The position numbers and the translations under genes were made by a program. Shown piece after piece: positions 35,801-50,800 of a stretch of DNA of 64,000 nt (its first letter is position 1; each line of letters begins with the position of its first letter). Where the stretch lies: the NCBI GenBank assembly GCA_038373865.1, contig JAXGGA010004464.1, positions 24,156 through 88,155 of the forward strand, given 5' to 3'. This DNA is from Uloborus plumipes. Lineage: Eukaryota > Arthropoda > Arachnida > Araneae > Uloboridae. The notes beneath the pieces were generated by a model. It worked only from the letters and a program-made list of their open reading frames with translations, searched no databases and was not told where the DNA came from.

Positions 35801-38800
35801 CGGGATTTTGCAACTCAGAGCATATTGTTTTTTTTTTTTTCGTAATTAGTTTAAGCTAAAATTTCACATACATTTCTTATTAAAGGGATGAAAATTCGGC
35901 ATACGAAAGAGCTTTTTTTCTGCCTCTGATTCAGCTTATTCTAATTTTTCAAAATGAATTAGAACAGCAGACATAAGAGCGGGGATAAAGAGCAAAATGT
36001 TACTAGAGACAATGTTTCCAAAGTTGGCCTATAAAAGCGTTTTACAGCTCAGGAAAGACCATTAAACCTCCCCTCTACCTAAGATCATAAAAAATTTCGT
36101 TTTTGAAACTTTCGTATCGACAATTTCTGGGGGAGAGTTTTTCATCCCATGCTTTCGCCTAGTTAAAGATGACTTTCAATTGTATTTTTAGGACTTCAAT
36201 TAAAAAATTTTCCCGGGAAGGGACCCCACTTCCCTTTAATCCATTCATAGAAAAATCTGAGTAATCCACTCTCTTGTAGCGCTGCCAAAGGTGGTCAAAA
36301 ATCGCGTTCTAAGATTTGAACAATTTCGGGCGGAATGACCTGAGCTTTCGATTTTCAAAGATCGTCCACAACTGCGTTTTTAGGACTTCATTTTCGAAAA
36401 TTTTCCGAAGTAAAGTTTCAAACTCCACTCCTTCTTCTAATCTCATGAAAGATTTTCTGTAATTGCGCGTTTAAGACAACACTTTTGAAAATTTTCCAGA
36501 ACAGAGTCCGTTTTTCGATCTTCAACACCGCAACATTTCTGGGAAAGAGTTCCAAACTCTATGACATCTCCTAACGTCATCAAAGATGACTTACAATTGC
36601 GTATTTAGGACTTCAATTCCGAACATTTCCTAGGGAAAAGTCCCCGAAGCTCCTTTTTCCTTGAAGATCCTCTAAAGTTTAATATCAAAAATAGTCTATT
36701 GAGAGTTCCGGAACCCTATTCATTCCCTTCAATCTAGAGTCCCTCTATAAACCACCTACGACGGCCAATAATTGCGTTTTTAAGCTTTCAATTTCGAAAT
36801 ATTTCTGGAGAAGAGTCTGCAAACTTCCCTTCCCCGCAAAGTTTGAAGATCGTCGAATATTACGATTTAAGAACAAAATTTTCGGTTGCGAACCCGGGAG
36901 ATCAATAAAAAAATCCGTAACTATTTCCGAAGTTTATGTATTTTCAGTTTCTGTAATAATTATTCTCCCGGCCTATCTCTTCGTGTCGAGAACAAAAACT
37001 GGTAAAAATAGATGCCATCTTGATATTGCAATACTGGTCGAAATTTTTCTTCCTTAAAAAATATACTCCGAAAACTCTCATTTTCTTTTCAACTTATTTT
37101 CAAGAGAGGAGGAAAAGAACTATGGGGAAGAAACATAATAGAACAATTATGCTTACTTTATATTGATAAATATGGATGAAATTGGTTTCGTTTTGCAAGA
37201 AAAAATCTGGAAAGAATTATTCTTCTAAAAGCAGGTTTTCCTGCAGAAAATGTTACGCAGTTGTATGCTTTAAAAGAACAATGTTAGCAACATCTTTTGC
37301 GAAAATTGTTATTATAATTAATAACTAAATTTTCACCCATTACTTCATCGCAGTATATACTTATTTATACAACACACTTTCAATATAATTGAAGCGATGC
37401 GAGACTTAAAATTTTTTTTTTTGCTTCGATTGTGTAGAAAAGTTCGACAACCAGAAAAGATAGACAAGGAAAAACGAGATAATTAGAGCAATCCGTTAAT
37501 AACGGCAATGTTTCTTATTTTTTAATCTTCAAATGAATAACATTTCTTATAGAAGATTTTAAAATACTCACAAAAGTAATTCGACGAAACGTCTTTTTAC
37601 AAAATGTCCAATGTGGAAGATCTAAACACTGTAAGAGGCAATGCTTTTCTTTGGTGGTGGTGACTTACACTGGCACCCAATTGGTGCTTATCGGCATCAC
37701 ATGGGTGCCCCATTAAGTTTTCTTTCCCTGCCGGCCAACAATGATATCGGTTTCCAATCGCGTGAAAAAAAAGCTTTGCCGCATTTGCTGAAAAACGTTA
37801 TAAATCAAGTTCTACGCAACATAGAAGCTCCAAACATATTCAATCAGACGTAACAGTTTTTTCGCCTTCTTTTGGTAGTATTGTTTTTAAATGTTCAAGT
37901 ATATTTTCATTTTAAAAATCGCGAAAAACGTTTTAAAGGTTTTTAATTAATATTTTCGTTAATAAATGTCATCCAAAGACGCAATCTAGCTAAGAACACT
38001 ATCGATCAGCTCTCCTTTCAAACATTTTTTTTTTTTAAATCGATCCATCCGTTTAGGCGCTGGAGTGTTACAGACATATACACAGATTGACAGATACACA
38101 GACATGTCAAACTTGTAATCCCCTTCCTTGCTGCGTCGTGGGTTAAAAAAAAGTAACACTTAAAAAAAAAAAAAAAATCTGAAATCAACATAATAAATTA
38201 AAATACAGCTTTTCCCAGCCACAGTTTAAAATAAGGCACGAACAAAATTAATTGTCATTCAGATAATTGAGTAAACTTACCTAGTGAAAAAAAGTATGAC
38301 CAACTTCAATACTTGTAAATAATTTCGTATTTGAAACGACTTCGTCTCAACAGGTCCCTGAAATCAATTTTATTGCATTGTAATTTTTTTTTAGTTTCTA
38401 AAAATTAAAAAAAAAAGGCCAGAAATATGAAAAGACAGTTTGTTCATTAAAGTATTGGAATGAAAAACCACATTTTTAATGATTTTCACTTGTTCTAGTA
38501 ACATTTCTAGAAATAAAAAATTGAAATTTTGTATTACGTGTAATTTATTTATTTTTTTTCTTCGCTTTCCTTTTTCGAGGAATAGTTTAAAAATTGCCCA
38601 ATGGGAAGAGTATTGTACCAGGCCCGTCATTTCGGGGTTAAGGGGGGGGGGGACAATTGCCCCCATCCTGACTTTAAGAAATCCATATATTTACATGTAA
38701 GTAAGCGTGGTTTTTGTCCTTTTTTGCAAATTTACATTGTGCATTCACCCTTTGCCACCCCCCCCCCTTGGAAAAATTTGAAATGACGGGCCTGTATTGT

Positions 38801-41800
38801 ACACTGCTAAGGAGCACTTAGTACTTAGTTTCATTTTTCAAGAGGAAGGGGCTTGTTTGTCCTTTATTGTTAGAGATTGAAATGATCAATAGTTGAGAAT
38901 ATAATACATGCAGCAAATAAATAACAGAAAACTTCGTTTAAAAGTTAAAAAAACTTAAAATTTTATACAATCTCGAAGGAGTAGAAGTTAATGGTATATA
39001 AGATGGTCCTTAGTTCGGAAAATCAATAGAGTAGAGGAGCTAATATTTAGAAAAGTGCCAACTTGAGTCCCAAGTTAATTTTCACCAGTATTTCAATAAC
39101 TAGTTACAAAAATAATTTTCCCCAGAAAGAAGATAAGTTTTTCTTTCATTTCATCTAATAACATCAGAAAAAAAATTTTTTTTTTCATCAGAAAATATTG
39201 TGTTTATACATCAAAAATCAGATCGGTAACGTGTCCCAAGTAGCAAAGCTTAGCATGCAAACAGGTCATGCGCACTTTCTAACTTCCCAAAAAAACGCAC
39301 TTGCACATAAAACGATTCTGTTTTTACCCCTTTGTTAATATTTTACTTCATTTTTGTTTTAATCGATTTCTGATTTTCTAGCTGATGCGAAATAAGCGTG
39401 TCCCAAGTTCCGCCGTCAGAGTAGTAACAATAACTTCCGATCTATGTTTAGGCTCCCAAAATCATTTCCTGCACCTATACCACGTGATACTGAGTACCTG
39501 GTGGGATGTTTTATCGAATCGTAATTAAAAATTTGCATTTCTGTATCTAAAATTGTAGGTAAGATTTTTTAAAGTGATTTTATAAAAGTGTGTCATTTGA
39601 GTCATCAGATCGGTAACACGCTCTAAAATGCGCAGTTTTAATTATTTAAAAAATTATTTTATATATAAGTATAGTCCTTTATTGCAAGTGAAAAACCCAC
39701 GTGTTTGATTTTGGTTTAGTGCGATCGACTCGGAAATGAAAAAAAAAAAATTGTCAGTTTGTCAGATCGGTAACAGTCAGAGCGGTAACATTGAAAAACA
39801 GCGAATATGTTATCGAACTAACTCACACGTTTCAGAATTATAAAAAGCAAAAATCTTAGGTTTTAGCCATATATATTGAAAATTTTTGTTCTTAAAAAAT
39901 GAAAAGCAATGAGTTTTAGTACAATTGCTTCACTTGTGGTTTGTATGACCTAACAATAAAAGTTAGTAAAATAAGAAAAATTGACACTGCATAAATTAAG
40001 TTAATTAATTATTATTATTTTATTTATTTATTTATTTTTTTGGTGCTTCAATTTCTCATAACTTAGCTAAATAACTAGATAATAACTAGCATGCTAAATT
40101 TGAATTTCTGATCAAGAAATTAAATTTCCTGCAACTAATTAAAGAAAAGCAAGCAGCAGAGTTGTGTGTTGAAAAAGTTGAAGTTGTGTGTTGTTTTAAA
40201 ACAAAACAAATGTTTTATTAGCTTGGATTTGGTAATCTCATAATTTATTTTATCTAAAAACCTTATCGCTCATTTTTATTTCCAAGAAATGCTTTTTCAT
40301 AATGAAATTCGATTTTTTAGCCTAATATATATATTTTAATATAATTATCTTAATTCTATGTTAAAAATGCAAGGAAATGATATCATATTTAGAGATGTTA
40401 ACGAAGACTGAAAGCATAAACTCAAATATGTAACTCATATTAACATCAGATGTGTAAGATTCATCAGATCTGTAACGGCTTAAAAGTGAGTAATCTAAGG
40501 AGGGGGTAAATAACTTCCTTGACCTCCCCCCTTTTATTTTCTTGCATTTAGACCCAATTTAGACTTAAAATCCAATATTAGTTTTTTTCTGCAAAAAAAT
40601 TTTTTTTTCAGAAAACTCCAACTTCAAATTGGCACTTTTCTAAATATTGGCTCAGAGGTGTACTAATACAGGGTACTAATACAGGCAGTAGTTCGTTTGT
40701 GGAGCTGGATAAAGAAGTTTTGATTTTTTTACTGAATAGTTCACATTCGACTTTTATTCCAATTAGTATCGCTGCATACTCGGTAATTTTTGGCTTGCAT
40801 TAATAAACAGCGTAATACTGATAAAAGTTTAAAGTCCTATTAAGAAATTTGGGAAGTCAACAAAATTTAGCTGCAACAATAGGCACACCATTATATTGAG
40901 AAACTTTTATTGCTGATAAGCTTCTTTAACGTAAAGGTGCTTGTGGGGCTGCCAGTTTGTAAAAGCATCATTACCTTGCTGAAACTTATAACCAAAAAAG
41001 GGCTGCAGCTAAATCTTTCCAGTTTTTACTTTTTTCTTGGTGAGACATTGAAGTTTATTTTGAAAAATGAATATCAGAACACCAGTACTTGACCTTCGAC
41101 GGTGCACTTCAGCACAGAACACCTCTAGAACCACTACATTTCCAGCAGTGTACTTCAAGGTCTTCGCCCCTTCGTACAGTGGTACATTAATTAAGGAGCA
41201 GTATATTAATTTTCAACGCGGCTCATCACTAGAACCATTGTCATTCCCTTCTGCTACTCGCCGTGCTCTTCTTCGAAAATAGACTCCCCCCTAACGCTCT
41301 CACTTGAGCCACTCGAAATATTCCTTTTCTCTGCTTGACATTTCCATCTACGAGTCACTTCTACTTTGAAAAATTATCGACCATTTGCCAGTAAGCAGCA
41401 TCCGAAATTTCGGAAGAAGGGGGAAAAAATCCGATTTTAATTAATGCGAGTATTTCGTAAATTAAATGCATACAACTATACAACCTAGAACCTAGTCAAA
41501 TTTTAAGGTACTATCCCAAGTAGCACACTTCGTTGTTTAAAGGTTGTAAAATGGTTATTAACGTTGTTTCAACGGATTAAAAACGTTTAAACGTTTTTTG
41601 TGCTACCTGGGATGGGTTCTAATATTGTAGATTAAAGTAAAACAGAAGGCAGTTTGGTAAAATTAAAACATAAATAAATACCTTTTCTTGTAGTAGCATC
41701 CAGTTTTGGGTGAAGGATTCTAATCTTGTCGGTGAATAGCCGTTGGAGATGGCTGCGATCCTCAGCGTTTTGTTAGCCCTGGACCACAATCCTCTCTTCA

Positions 41801-44800
41801 CGTAGTAGGCCGCTGATTCGGGCACAAAGCTGTATGAGCAATAGAGTTTATCTTTATAACTGAGCAGGATACCAAACTGTAAAACATGTTAGATAATCTT
41901 TCTATACCAACAGGAGAAAATGAAAACATTTCCATTCAACACATACCATAAGAGAGCAAGTATCAATGCGCTTCCGATGCACAATACGACGTGGAATCCG
42001 AACCAACCACCTGTCATCCACAAGAATAAGGGAAGAAAGAAGTGTCCAACACCCCAACTGAGATGGCCACACAACATGTACAGGAACTTATACTCTTGGC
42101 ACAGGCATTCCACCACTGCAATAACAGAAAAGGGCATCATTTTGAAAAATTCATCAAAAAGATTGAATAGCTAGTGAAAAGTTCAAGCATCAAAAAATAT
42201 TAGCGCTTTGGTTCTAACCAGGGAATAACAATAGACTTAAGTAATTATGAAAAAAGTTAAAAATGGTACCATTCGAAAGAGCATACTGAAATATATTTTT
42301 GACCCAAAGATCAAGTGCCCTCATCCCATGAAGGGTCTAAAAGTCGGCCGAAAGTTTACCAAATTTGCAGACTTGGCAAGACATTGAAGCTCCCTCCCGA
42401 TTTCCCCGTCTGCCTCTTGCAATACACCACATTTCCATGTTTGGTCATTTGCAAAGAGCATAAAAGATGTTTTACGTAAATCTTCTGCTTATGTGCTTTA
42501 GAGTAAAAAATTATCAAAACTATAAAAGTGGAAAGCAGAGTGCTTTATCCAGAGGAGCGACAACTTTACTGCGAAATTAAACGAAATTTTTATCTTTTTA
42601 TTCATAGCAATCAATACATTTAAGAATTTTAGTTATTTGAAGTTTTATTTTACTGAACTAAGACAGTTCTTATTGATGTTTGTATATTTTGAACGTTAAA
42701 GAAAGGTTTTAAAACTGAAATTTTTTTAATAATATTTTTTAAATTGAAAGAAGGCATCGTTTATTTGATTTCGTCCTGAATCTTGTAAAAGCTTGAGGAG
42801 CGCTGCTGAGCGTTGAGAGGAAACACGTATACGAAAATGCTTGTTTATTTAAAAAAATAATTTTTCGCTTTTTTAATGATATAAATGGGGACCCCCCCCC
42901 CCTTTCTATAATTGAGGGTCCTTTGAAGATCTTCCAAAAAGAGTCTTCATAGAAATTCACAAGTAATATCAACTTTCATTACTCTCTGCTGTTAGATGTC
43001 AAATCTTACGAAACTAAGCAACAAGTTTTAAATGTCGTACTTACAAGACATGAGCGATATTAAATAAATATTCATGATCCCAATTGTGGCAATGAAGCGT
43101 AGCACCAAATACACCGTCGATACATGCGCAAAAGCGGCAGCCAGGTTACTTATCATCCAGACAGCGCAACTAGCCAAAGACACAGGTCGCCTGCCGTACC
43201 TGAAATAAAATATATGTTTGACAGAACTTAAAATTTTAAGTTTAAAATGATAATATTTTGCGTTAAGTTGAAGTGAGTAAACGCACGGATAATGATAAGG
43301 AAATCGTAAGGTTTTGAAATGCGTGTTTCATGTTATATGCCCCTTATAACACTGCAACATCTTTCGATACACTCCATTGTTTAACTTATTAAAGCCCTAG
43401 GTCACAGCTTAAGTAACGACACATCAGCCATCTTGGGGTTAAATGAAGCTTTTTTTCTTCACGCTTTCTTAGCATGTAATGCTTTTTAACTATAATTTGT
43501 TATTACAGTGGAGTGTTGATAACTCGAAGTTTTTCTACTCGAACATTCAAATATCTCGAAGCTTTCATCGGGTTATAGGAGCTCGTAATAACTTGAATCA
43601 TCAATAACTCGAACCTTTGAACCGGTCCTTTGGGACTTCGAGTCATTGAGACTTGACTGTAACTCCATGTTGGTTGATCCGCAATCGAGAAGCAGCAAAA
43701 TCAAATACTTCATCATAGAAGACATTGGAATAAATCGTCATTTAGCTTCAAGATGGCGGATGTGTCTCTACTTAAACTGTGAATTAACTCTTTAGAACTT
43801 ATCTAAAACAGCCCAAGAGGAAAAAAATTCAGGTTACCCTCCAGTGGATTCCGCCCTACTATGGTGTGAAAGGCGACAAATATAAACTGACCTGTTAGCC
43901 AAAAGATTATCCCGTGTTCCATAGATCAGAGGTCTTTTTGCCAGTGTTTATTTTACCAGAATATTAGAGACGCTCATAGCAAGACATTGCAATATTTTTT
44001 GGACCTGTCCAAATCTTTCGATTAGGTGCGGAATTAAATATTGATCAGAAAACAATAGGATGTTTGTGGAATCTGCTGACGAGAGCTGACCAGGATTTAT
44101 GATTTTCTAACTAGGAAACCACACGACTAGTATAATAATGAAAAGAGTTACTATTCATGTATTTTTTTATTACACAATCATTTGTTTTCCTGGTAATTAA
44201 CAGACGTATAAGAATCAGGTTTAAAGGACCCCCACACGCTCCGGAAAACCCGAAGGTGTTCCTTGAGGATATTCTCTTTGAGGAAATCCTCCATGTTTGT
44301 ATGGTGAATTCTGTTGAGATAGTCCCGGACCTTTCTCTATTGAGGTTTCCTTCAGGGAATTCCTCTGAGGTTTTCCTCAACGCCGATCGTACTGTGTGGA
44401 TGGTTAAGAGGTTTTCCTCCAAAGACTAGCCTTCGTTTATTCCCCTAGAGTCTTGGGACTTGAGGAAATTCTCAAGGAAATCCTCAAGGCCGGCCTTCGG
44501 ATCTTCCTGAGCGTCTAGGGAGCCCTTAACGATTCCTCTTTGCTCGGAGTTTTAAATTATACCAATTCGTACCGCAGGAGCCAGTTTCAAGTCTTATTCT
44601 GTTCACACCAGGGTTTTCCAAAGTGGTATTTGACCTCAGTGGGGCTGGGGCCGTTAAGGTTTTCAAAGTGGTCTATGAAACTTTAGGGGTCATTAGGGTG
44701 TCGAAGGAGTTCTAGAGGTGGACAGGGGGTCGATGACGATGAATCACTCGAAATACGTAAGTAAAAGGACAAAAAGGTAAAATAAACTTTTTATTTTGCT

Positions 44801-47800
44801 TGAAATTAAATAAAAACTACAGTCGAAATGGCGCGGCGTACGAATAAGAGCAAATAAACACAGTACTTATTGTGTTAAAATAAGAGAAAAAGTATAATTT
44901 ACCTCAAAGTCAGCGGTCGAACCAAAGTTAATGACAATACACAACCAATGGCGTAGATACATTTAGCATAAGGCACAATCCATATCGATGAGCACTGTTG
45001 AGCAAAAAATCCGTCAGAAGTTGCCTTTATAGAGTTAGCATACATCAAATGAAAGCATTTTGAACAGTAATAAAACATATATTAAAGTTAAAATCTAAAT
45101 TATCTCATTAAAGGGTATTTCAGCAACCTCCCGAGGAACTGAAGCAACCATTCACTGACCAATTTTTGATTTCCTTTTCTTTTTGTTTTAATTTTTTATT
45201 ATGGAAGAACGGGCAGCTGCCACCCTTCCAAAAATTCCTCTATGGAAAGGCCCGAGTCAGCCAGAAATTTTCCTTAAGAACCTTCATGTTAACAAGATTA
45301 AAATCAAGGCTTTTGGAACGGGTTAACACCCATCTTTGCACCCATCATGTACCACGATCTATTGTTTTATTTTTTTCGTATTTCTGCAAAAATTCTACAT
45401 ATTTGCAGAAATTAATGCCATTTTATTACGTCAAATTAGATTGGAAAGATATCTAAAAGAAAAAAAACTTTACTTAACAAAGAACAAGTGCATCAATTGC
45501 TCTCACCTGCTTACTATGAGCACTGAAATATTCATTGTATTCCAGTGAATTTTTATCTGATGAATTGAAACAAGTCGACTCACTACAGTTTTCCTTTCCA
45601 GTTACGAAGTACTCACTCATATTTCTTGAAGAGTCTTTTGATACTCCATCTGAAACAGTAATTAAGTTTAATTATTTTTAAGCAATGTCAACAGGAATCC
45701 TGTTTTACGCAAATTTTATACGGGCTTTGTTGATTTTTTAAAATATTTACGCTTAATATGAAGGGCTGATCTAGAAATGTTTTAAGGGATAGGCGATTGA
45801 TTTTATTACGTATCCTTTGCTACACAGCTTGGTTTACAAATGCTTACCTCATATGTATTTTGGACTTCAATTGTGAAACATATTCTGAGAAGAGCATTAA
45901 ACATCCCTTCTGCTAGCATCAAAGATAGTCTAAAAATGCCTTTTCTGAACTTCATCCGTCCCTGCTTAATAGCAATAGCAGTTGTTTCTGAACATTCTTT
46001 CACCTCACTAAATAGCTGAAGTGTCTTACTTCACTATTCAGAACAAAATTTAGACCTATAAGAACGTCATAAAATTTCAAGTAAAACATTTCATGCGAAT
46101 GTCATAACCCTTATAAAACACAATGTCGAAACTTATGATTTTTAGTACCTGCAGCAATAACAGTTTTATTTTCAGTGGCAGACCAATATGGAAAAGTTCT
46201 GAGTAATGATTGTAAACCTTTGTTCTGTCTTGATCTAAGCTGAGCAAGAGGCAAAAATTGTTTCACTATACTTAACCATAATAGAGTAGGATGCCAATTC
46301 CATGGTTCGGCCGGAGCTGAGTTACATAAAGCTAACAAAAATTTGGATAGTTAGACAGTATTAAAACAACGGCTTTGGTACTGTTTTTAGGCATTTTTTT
46401 ATTCAGAATTCTTCCTGGTTTCGAACTGGCCATTGTAGGAATGCGCGTTAAAAATGTTGTGTTTAAAAGTTTATGTTTAACAGTATTTTTTTTTTTTGGC
46501 AGAAGCACAAATAAAAAATTATGAACACAAAACACAATGTACAATAGGGTGTCCCGAAAAAATCGAATTTCTACAAAGCATTTAGTCTTAGTGCGGAAAA
46601 CTTGTAACTCCCCAACAGTAATTACTGGGCAAAATTTCTTGACTTTAAGTTAATGCCTTTTGCTCTGGCAAGAGGCTTGAAGTTTAGAGATTTTCGTAAA
46701 AAAATCGAAAAAAGAAAAAATTAACAAAATATTTTAAGATCCACAGAGTATGTTAAGCCTTAGTGCTGAAAATTTGTCACTTCCTAATACTAATTACTGA
46801 GAAAAATTTCGTGACTCCGAGTTAATAGCTTCTGCTCTAGCAAGAGGCTTGGATTTTAGAGATTTTTAGAAAAAAATCGAAAAAAGGGAAACATTTTTAA
46901 ATTTCGCTGAATGTTAATTAGTGCAAAAAATTTTTGTCTTCCTAACACTAATATCAGAACAAAATTTCGGGACTCTAAGTTAATATTTTCCGCTATAGAA
47001 AAAGACTTGAATTTCAGGTAAAAGAACCCAAAAGATTAATATCCGAGCAAGATTTCGTGACTCTGAGTTAATGTCTTCCGCTATGGCAAAAGACTTCAAA
47101 TTTAGGCAAAAGAGCTCGAAAGATTTTAATAAAAAAGCTCAAAAGAAGTGTCTTTAGCTATAATCTAATTACATGTAGAAATAAGGTCGATTAGAAATTA
47201 AAGTAATTTTGCAGTTAGAAAATCTCAAAACAAGTATTAAAAAAAAATAGAACTGCACTTTTCATAGAGATTTTTATGCATTAAAGAAAAAATTACAGAA
47301 TGGGTTTAAATCTCATCAATTATGCATTTTAAAAACTTCATAACGTACAGTTCACGCCGTAGAATTTGCAGTTACAGAGACATCATGTATAGCTGTAATT
47401 TCTAATCGCTTTTATGCTGAAATGCAGGCATATTGCTGCGTGATTTTAAAGCAGCCAAAATAAACTCGTCTCCTTTCTCTTGGCGATATACTTCATTTGA
47501 TGCCTTCGAAACTAACTTCACGATGCTTTCAACCGCCTGTGTGTAGTAAGGGAATTGAATAAACTTCCATTTTTCGCATAGAACTCCAACAACCAACATA
47601 TTTCGAAGATTGTCTGAAGGAACATTGCAGAGAACTGGTGAGGTAAGGCGTTTTTTTGGAATTGTTCCAGTCTATCAAACTAACATAATCTGCAGCTTCA
47701 AAGTTAAGCTTCAAAATGTGGAATGCATAGGCACAGTCTTCACCAACAGATCCACTTTCTCTAGCCTTTAAGATTCTATGAATACCAAGCTCTCTGATAG

Positions 47801-50800
47801 TTACATTTTCATACGTTATCATACTTAACAGAATGTTTTCTGGACAAGCAAAGAATACATTCCGAACAATAACGGGATCTATTACGTTAAGATATTTTTG
47901 GCAAGTATACTTTGTTTGATACTTGAATCGAACTGAAGTTGAAGTAGATGTGCCAAAAAAGTATCGAATCGAGTCCTGCGACCTTTTCTTGGCTCTCTTT
48001 GGAAGTTTCTTTATTTCTTCAATATCAACTGCACCGATGAACATAAACCTAGTAGGCCTTTTATCAGAGAGAAATGGCCTTTCTTTCAACGGAACTCTTT
48101 TCTCTTTTGGACATGCACACGAATACAAATCATGGCACTTACAAGCAGCTATATCAAAGAGTTTCACTGCACCCTCCTGAAATTTTATAAGTCGAACTCT
48201 TGTTTTCTCGTTGTATTTGACTCTTTTAAGAACAGCCTGCATGGCCACATATCTTTTGTCATAAGTAAGTACCATTGAACTAACACGTTGTTCTGAAATT
48301 AACGCAGTGCACAAGTCTTTGTGCAAGTTTATTATATTTCTTGCTACACGTTTAGCAATAATCGAGAAGCTAAGCTGCTTATTACTAGCCATATCTGAAG
48401 AAAATATTCGTCTCTCGTGCATACAACATTTTAAACCATCTTCACGGGTTGGAAGCATGCAGTCAAAGTGTTTAGCATACCCAAAAATTGCCCATTTAGA
48501 AATATCTCTTGGGGAAAAAATTGAGCGTTTCGATTTAGACATATTGCAATAATGCGAAAAACGCGCCATACGACTTCGAACCAATATTTAAAACACTTAA
48601 CTTGAATATAGACTTAACCATATAAACAAAGAAGAGGAGCCCATTTCGGTTCAAGAGGTAGTCTGATGTTGTAATTCAGGCGATAAAAATTCTAAATATT
48701 GGAGCGTATTAGGTATGTAGCAGCTTTGTTATATGTAACTCGCATTTAAGAATTTTTTTACGAAATTCTCTAATTTCAGGCCTTTTTTCAGAGCCTAAGT
48801 AATTAGCTCACAGACTTAAAATTGTACGTATTAGTTTGTGATAGGAAGTCACAAATTTTTTGCACTAATTCTTAAATTTAACGTGACATTTGAAATATTT
48901 TGTAAATTTTCTCTTTTTTTTTTATTTTTTCTAAAAATCTTTAAAATCCAAGCCTCTTGCCAGCGCAGAATTTATTTACCCAGAGTCATGAAAATTTTCT
49001 CAGTGATTAGTGTTAGGAAGTCACAAATTTTCAGCACTAAGGCTTAACATTCTGTGGATTTTAAAATATTTTGTAAATTTTCTCTTTTTTTTTCTAAAAA
49101 TCTCTAAACTTCAAGCCTCTTGCCAGAGCAGAAGGCATAAGCTCAGAGTCAAGAAATTTTGCACAGTAATTACTGTTGGGGAGTCACAAGTTTTCCGCAC
49201 TAAGGCTAAATGCTTTGTAGAAATTCGATTTTTTCGGGACACCCTAATGTACAATTCCTGGTTAAAAATTTAAAAAAGGTGGTTAAAAAACTTCATCGAT
49301 TAAGTTAATTTGACACGCGGTTATTTTGTGTTCCAATAATCGGCACTCTACTGCAGCCCGAAGCATAACAGGCAATTAGAGAAGGGGTGAATCTAACCAG
49401 GAAAGTACCCGATCATGGAATAATGAATTTTATTTTTTAAATGACTACCAATCGAAAGAGCATTGTAAAACATGTTTCTGGACGAATGCGTTTTTGCCCT
49501 CGCGCCCCCGTTATCGAAATATAAGGTCCTAAAGTCAGCTGAATTTTTTTGAAAAATCCCCAATTTTAGCGATTATAATGAAATCGGGAAGCTGCTGCGC
49601 GAATTCACTATTTGCGTCTAACGAGAAGCTCGATTCCCATTTTTGGTCATCTAATACAAAGTTTGTGAAAGACGGCTTCACAATAATCTTTTACTTGTGT
49701 TTGTTAAGCAAGAAGCTACTTTAAAGCCTATGACGTGAAAAGCAGAGAGCTTTTTAAAGAGGAAAAAGAAGTTTAAACAACATCAAAATGAAATTTTATC
49801 TTATTTGCGACAAAAGCACGTCCCTTGTTTAAGGGGCCCAGGAGGTGACAACGGAGCCTCCTGTTTTTTTTAAAGTGTACGTGCTATTCTGCAGTAAAAG
49901 CTAATTGTAAAAAATGCGAACATAAAAATATTTTCTCGGTAGGAGGGAGTTTTTTTTTTTCTGAACTGCTCAAAATTTTTTGAAAATTTGTTAAAATAAA
50001 AAAATCAAACAGGAATGAGGTGTTTTCTCTGTGATATTTTGAAAAAAAAATATTCACTTGAATAGGACTTATTCCCTCAAAAGTTATGAGAGAAGATAGG
50101 GAGGAAAAATCGAAAATTCGAAATTGAATGAAATATTATTCAAATCAAAAAGTCGCATTTGGGAGTGTGCTGGCCTCGCTAAGATGTTTCGATCAAAAAA
50201 AAAAAAAAAACAAGAAGTTCTGTCAAGAACTAAACGATCCTACTTTCCCGTACATCGACATCGGCATTCTCGCATCTGATCATTATTCTCTTGATTATCT
50301 GAGACTGAAAATTATGTCAAACATACCTTTTTAGCACTTAGAGCTGATTTCGAAAAGCAAAATATACCCCTCTCATCAGATGAAATAGACACGTAAAAAG
50401 TAATTAACGAATAAATAAAGTTTTGTCGCACCTTTTAAAGAGTGTAACTGTTACAGTTCCTCCGTAGAAAAAATCCTCCATCGTTTTCAAAAAAAAAAAA
50501 TAATAATAATAAAATAAATAAATAAATAAATAAAAGTACAAAGAGCATCAAAACACATTTTATCAAAGAAAGAAAAAAAAAAAACTCGTCCGTTAATAAA
50601 ATGTCTCGAATTTCACTTTTAATCCGTTGCCAGTTGTTAAATATAAATAAAGAATAAAATGTTCTCGTGAATGAAAATTTTTGTTACAAAAAAAAATCGT
50701 CTGCCAAAAAAAAATAATAATAATAATAAATAAAATAAAACAAATGAATAAATAAACAAAAAATCGTCTGCACAGTCAGTCATTTTTTTTCTGAGCCTGC

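Noticed and set aside
35406..35813. 135-codon minus frame taken as a single gene
   Set aside because: Only 35441-35658 is exon; the N-terminal part of the frame is intron sequence before the acceptor.
44111..44429. Overlapping frames of about 100 codons on both strands
   Set aside because: Arise from a low-complexity repeat that is open in both directions; no family resemblance.
47923..48552. Plus-strand frames of 85 and 81 codons
   Set aside because: Antisense to the 351-codon frame of the long-TIR element.
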